Shown piece by piece: positions 63,863 to 64,000 of a DNA stretch of 64,000 nucleotides. The notes beneath the pieces were generated by a model that saw only the letters and a program-made list of their open reading frames with translations, was not told the DNA's origin and searched no databases. The stretch's first letter is position 1. Each line of letters starts with the position of its first letter. Origin of the DNA: Vibrio sp. YMD68 (GTDB lineage Bacteria > Pseudomonadota > Gammaproteobacteria > Enterobacterales > Vibrionaceae); the NCBI RefSeq assembly GCF_029958905.1, contig NZ_CP124613.1, forward strand, positions 1,240,001 to 1,304,000, given 5' to 3'. The position numbers and the translations under genes are program-made.

Positions 63863-63942
63863 CTAATAATGCCCGTGGCTAACAATACCTGCTGCTAACA
63901 ATATCCGTTACTAGCAGTATCCGTTACTAGCAATGCCCTTTT
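63863..63942 (-). repeat. 16-bp x 5 tandem repeat next to a gene stop
   Basis: Five 16-bp units starting CTA: CTAATAATGCCCGTGG, CTAACAATACCTGCTG, CTAACAATATCCGTTA, CTAGCAGTATCCGTTA, CTAGCAATGCCCTTTT (63863-63942). The array abuts the stop codon (63941-63943) of the partial minus-strand gene. Confidence 0.9.
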
Positions 63943-64000
63943 ACATTGCACCGCTAATCGAATAATTGTGCAACAAATATGGCGCAGCGCCTTTAAACAG
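63941..64000 (-). CDS. C-terminal end of an unknown protein (partial)
   Basis: The minus strand is open from the window edge to a TAA at 63941-63943 and reads LFKGAAPYLLHNYSISGAM. Too short to assign to a family. It is listed because it looks protein-like and the tandem array begins exactly at its stop. Confidence 0.4.
   Translation of the reverse strand: MFKGAAPYLLHNYSISGAM

Noticed and set aside
1..64000. CRISPR arrays
   Set aside because: All direct repeats seen are contiguous tandem arrays or isolated pairs; no regularly spaced repeats with unique spacers and no cas genes.

Overview
The window reads as a chromosomal segment of a marine gamma-proteobacterium of the family Vibrionaceae, most likely Vibrio. 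The small proteins at 24734 (DUF2999-like), 50140 (DUF3081-like) and 61275 (DUF5062-like), the MiaE tRNA hydroxylase, the Yej transporter and the overall gene density fit that family. This assignment comes from remembered family resemblance, not from a search.

Layout. 1-12.8 kb: two chemotaxis receptors (one cut by the window edge, one a soluble CZB receptor), a LysR regulator divergent from a secreted carboxylesterase, a RelE/RelB-type toxin-antitoxin pair between near-identical direct repeats, a LysR-MFS efflux pair, an SDR oxidoreductase, acetate kinase (ackA) and cueR. An ~110-bp copy of the ackA 3' end plus its terminator lies 9 kb away at 1515-1624. 12.99-24.05 kb: a decayed integrative/mobilizable island inserted in miaE. 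It leaves a 44-codon 5' stub of miaE on its left, and the complete miaE with a diverged 5' end is on its right. It carries a frameshifted, truncated serine recombinase, a MobC-like gene, a relaxase broken three times, a polyprenyl-phosphate sugar cassette (UbiA-type prenyltransferase, DUF212 protein, YbhN-like flippase relic, membrane glycosyltransferase relic, GtrA), and an IS3-family element split by an IS21-family element.

24.7-41.1 kb: HD-GYP phosphodiesterase, an AhpD-like protein with a divergent TetR regulator and three operator-like palindromes, small proteins, a MATE pump with a divergent AraC regulator, and a five-gene ABC importer cluster with a HAD phosphatase. Then come DUF924, an S4 RNA-binding protein, a DUF296 protein, a flavin reductase, a DCC thiol oxidoreductase and a DUF418-type membrane protein. 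41.2-48.8 kb: a DUF2141/RND adaptor/RND pump/MipA operon facing an RstAB-like two-component system whose kinase gene overlaps mipA tail to tail. 49-64 kb: small conserved genes, the yejABEF peptide importer, a possible small RNA at about 56.5 kb, an oxidoreductase, ohr and divergent ohrR with a 17-bp operator in two exact inverted copies, a DUF2946/PepSY pair, OsmC, GNAT, and a DUF1826 gene preceded by a Zur-box-like site.

The most unusual signal is a recurring one. Many genes carry short degenerate tandem arrays (unit 8-17 bp, 2-5 or more copies) at their 3' ends, often including the gene's own stop codon: MATE at 29630, HAD at 32041, DUF924 at 37466, DUF296 at 38747, the RND pump tail at 45977-46051, CIA30 at 49352, DUF1826 at 62752, and a partial gene at 63941. 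Similar arrays lie in nearby intergenic DNA.
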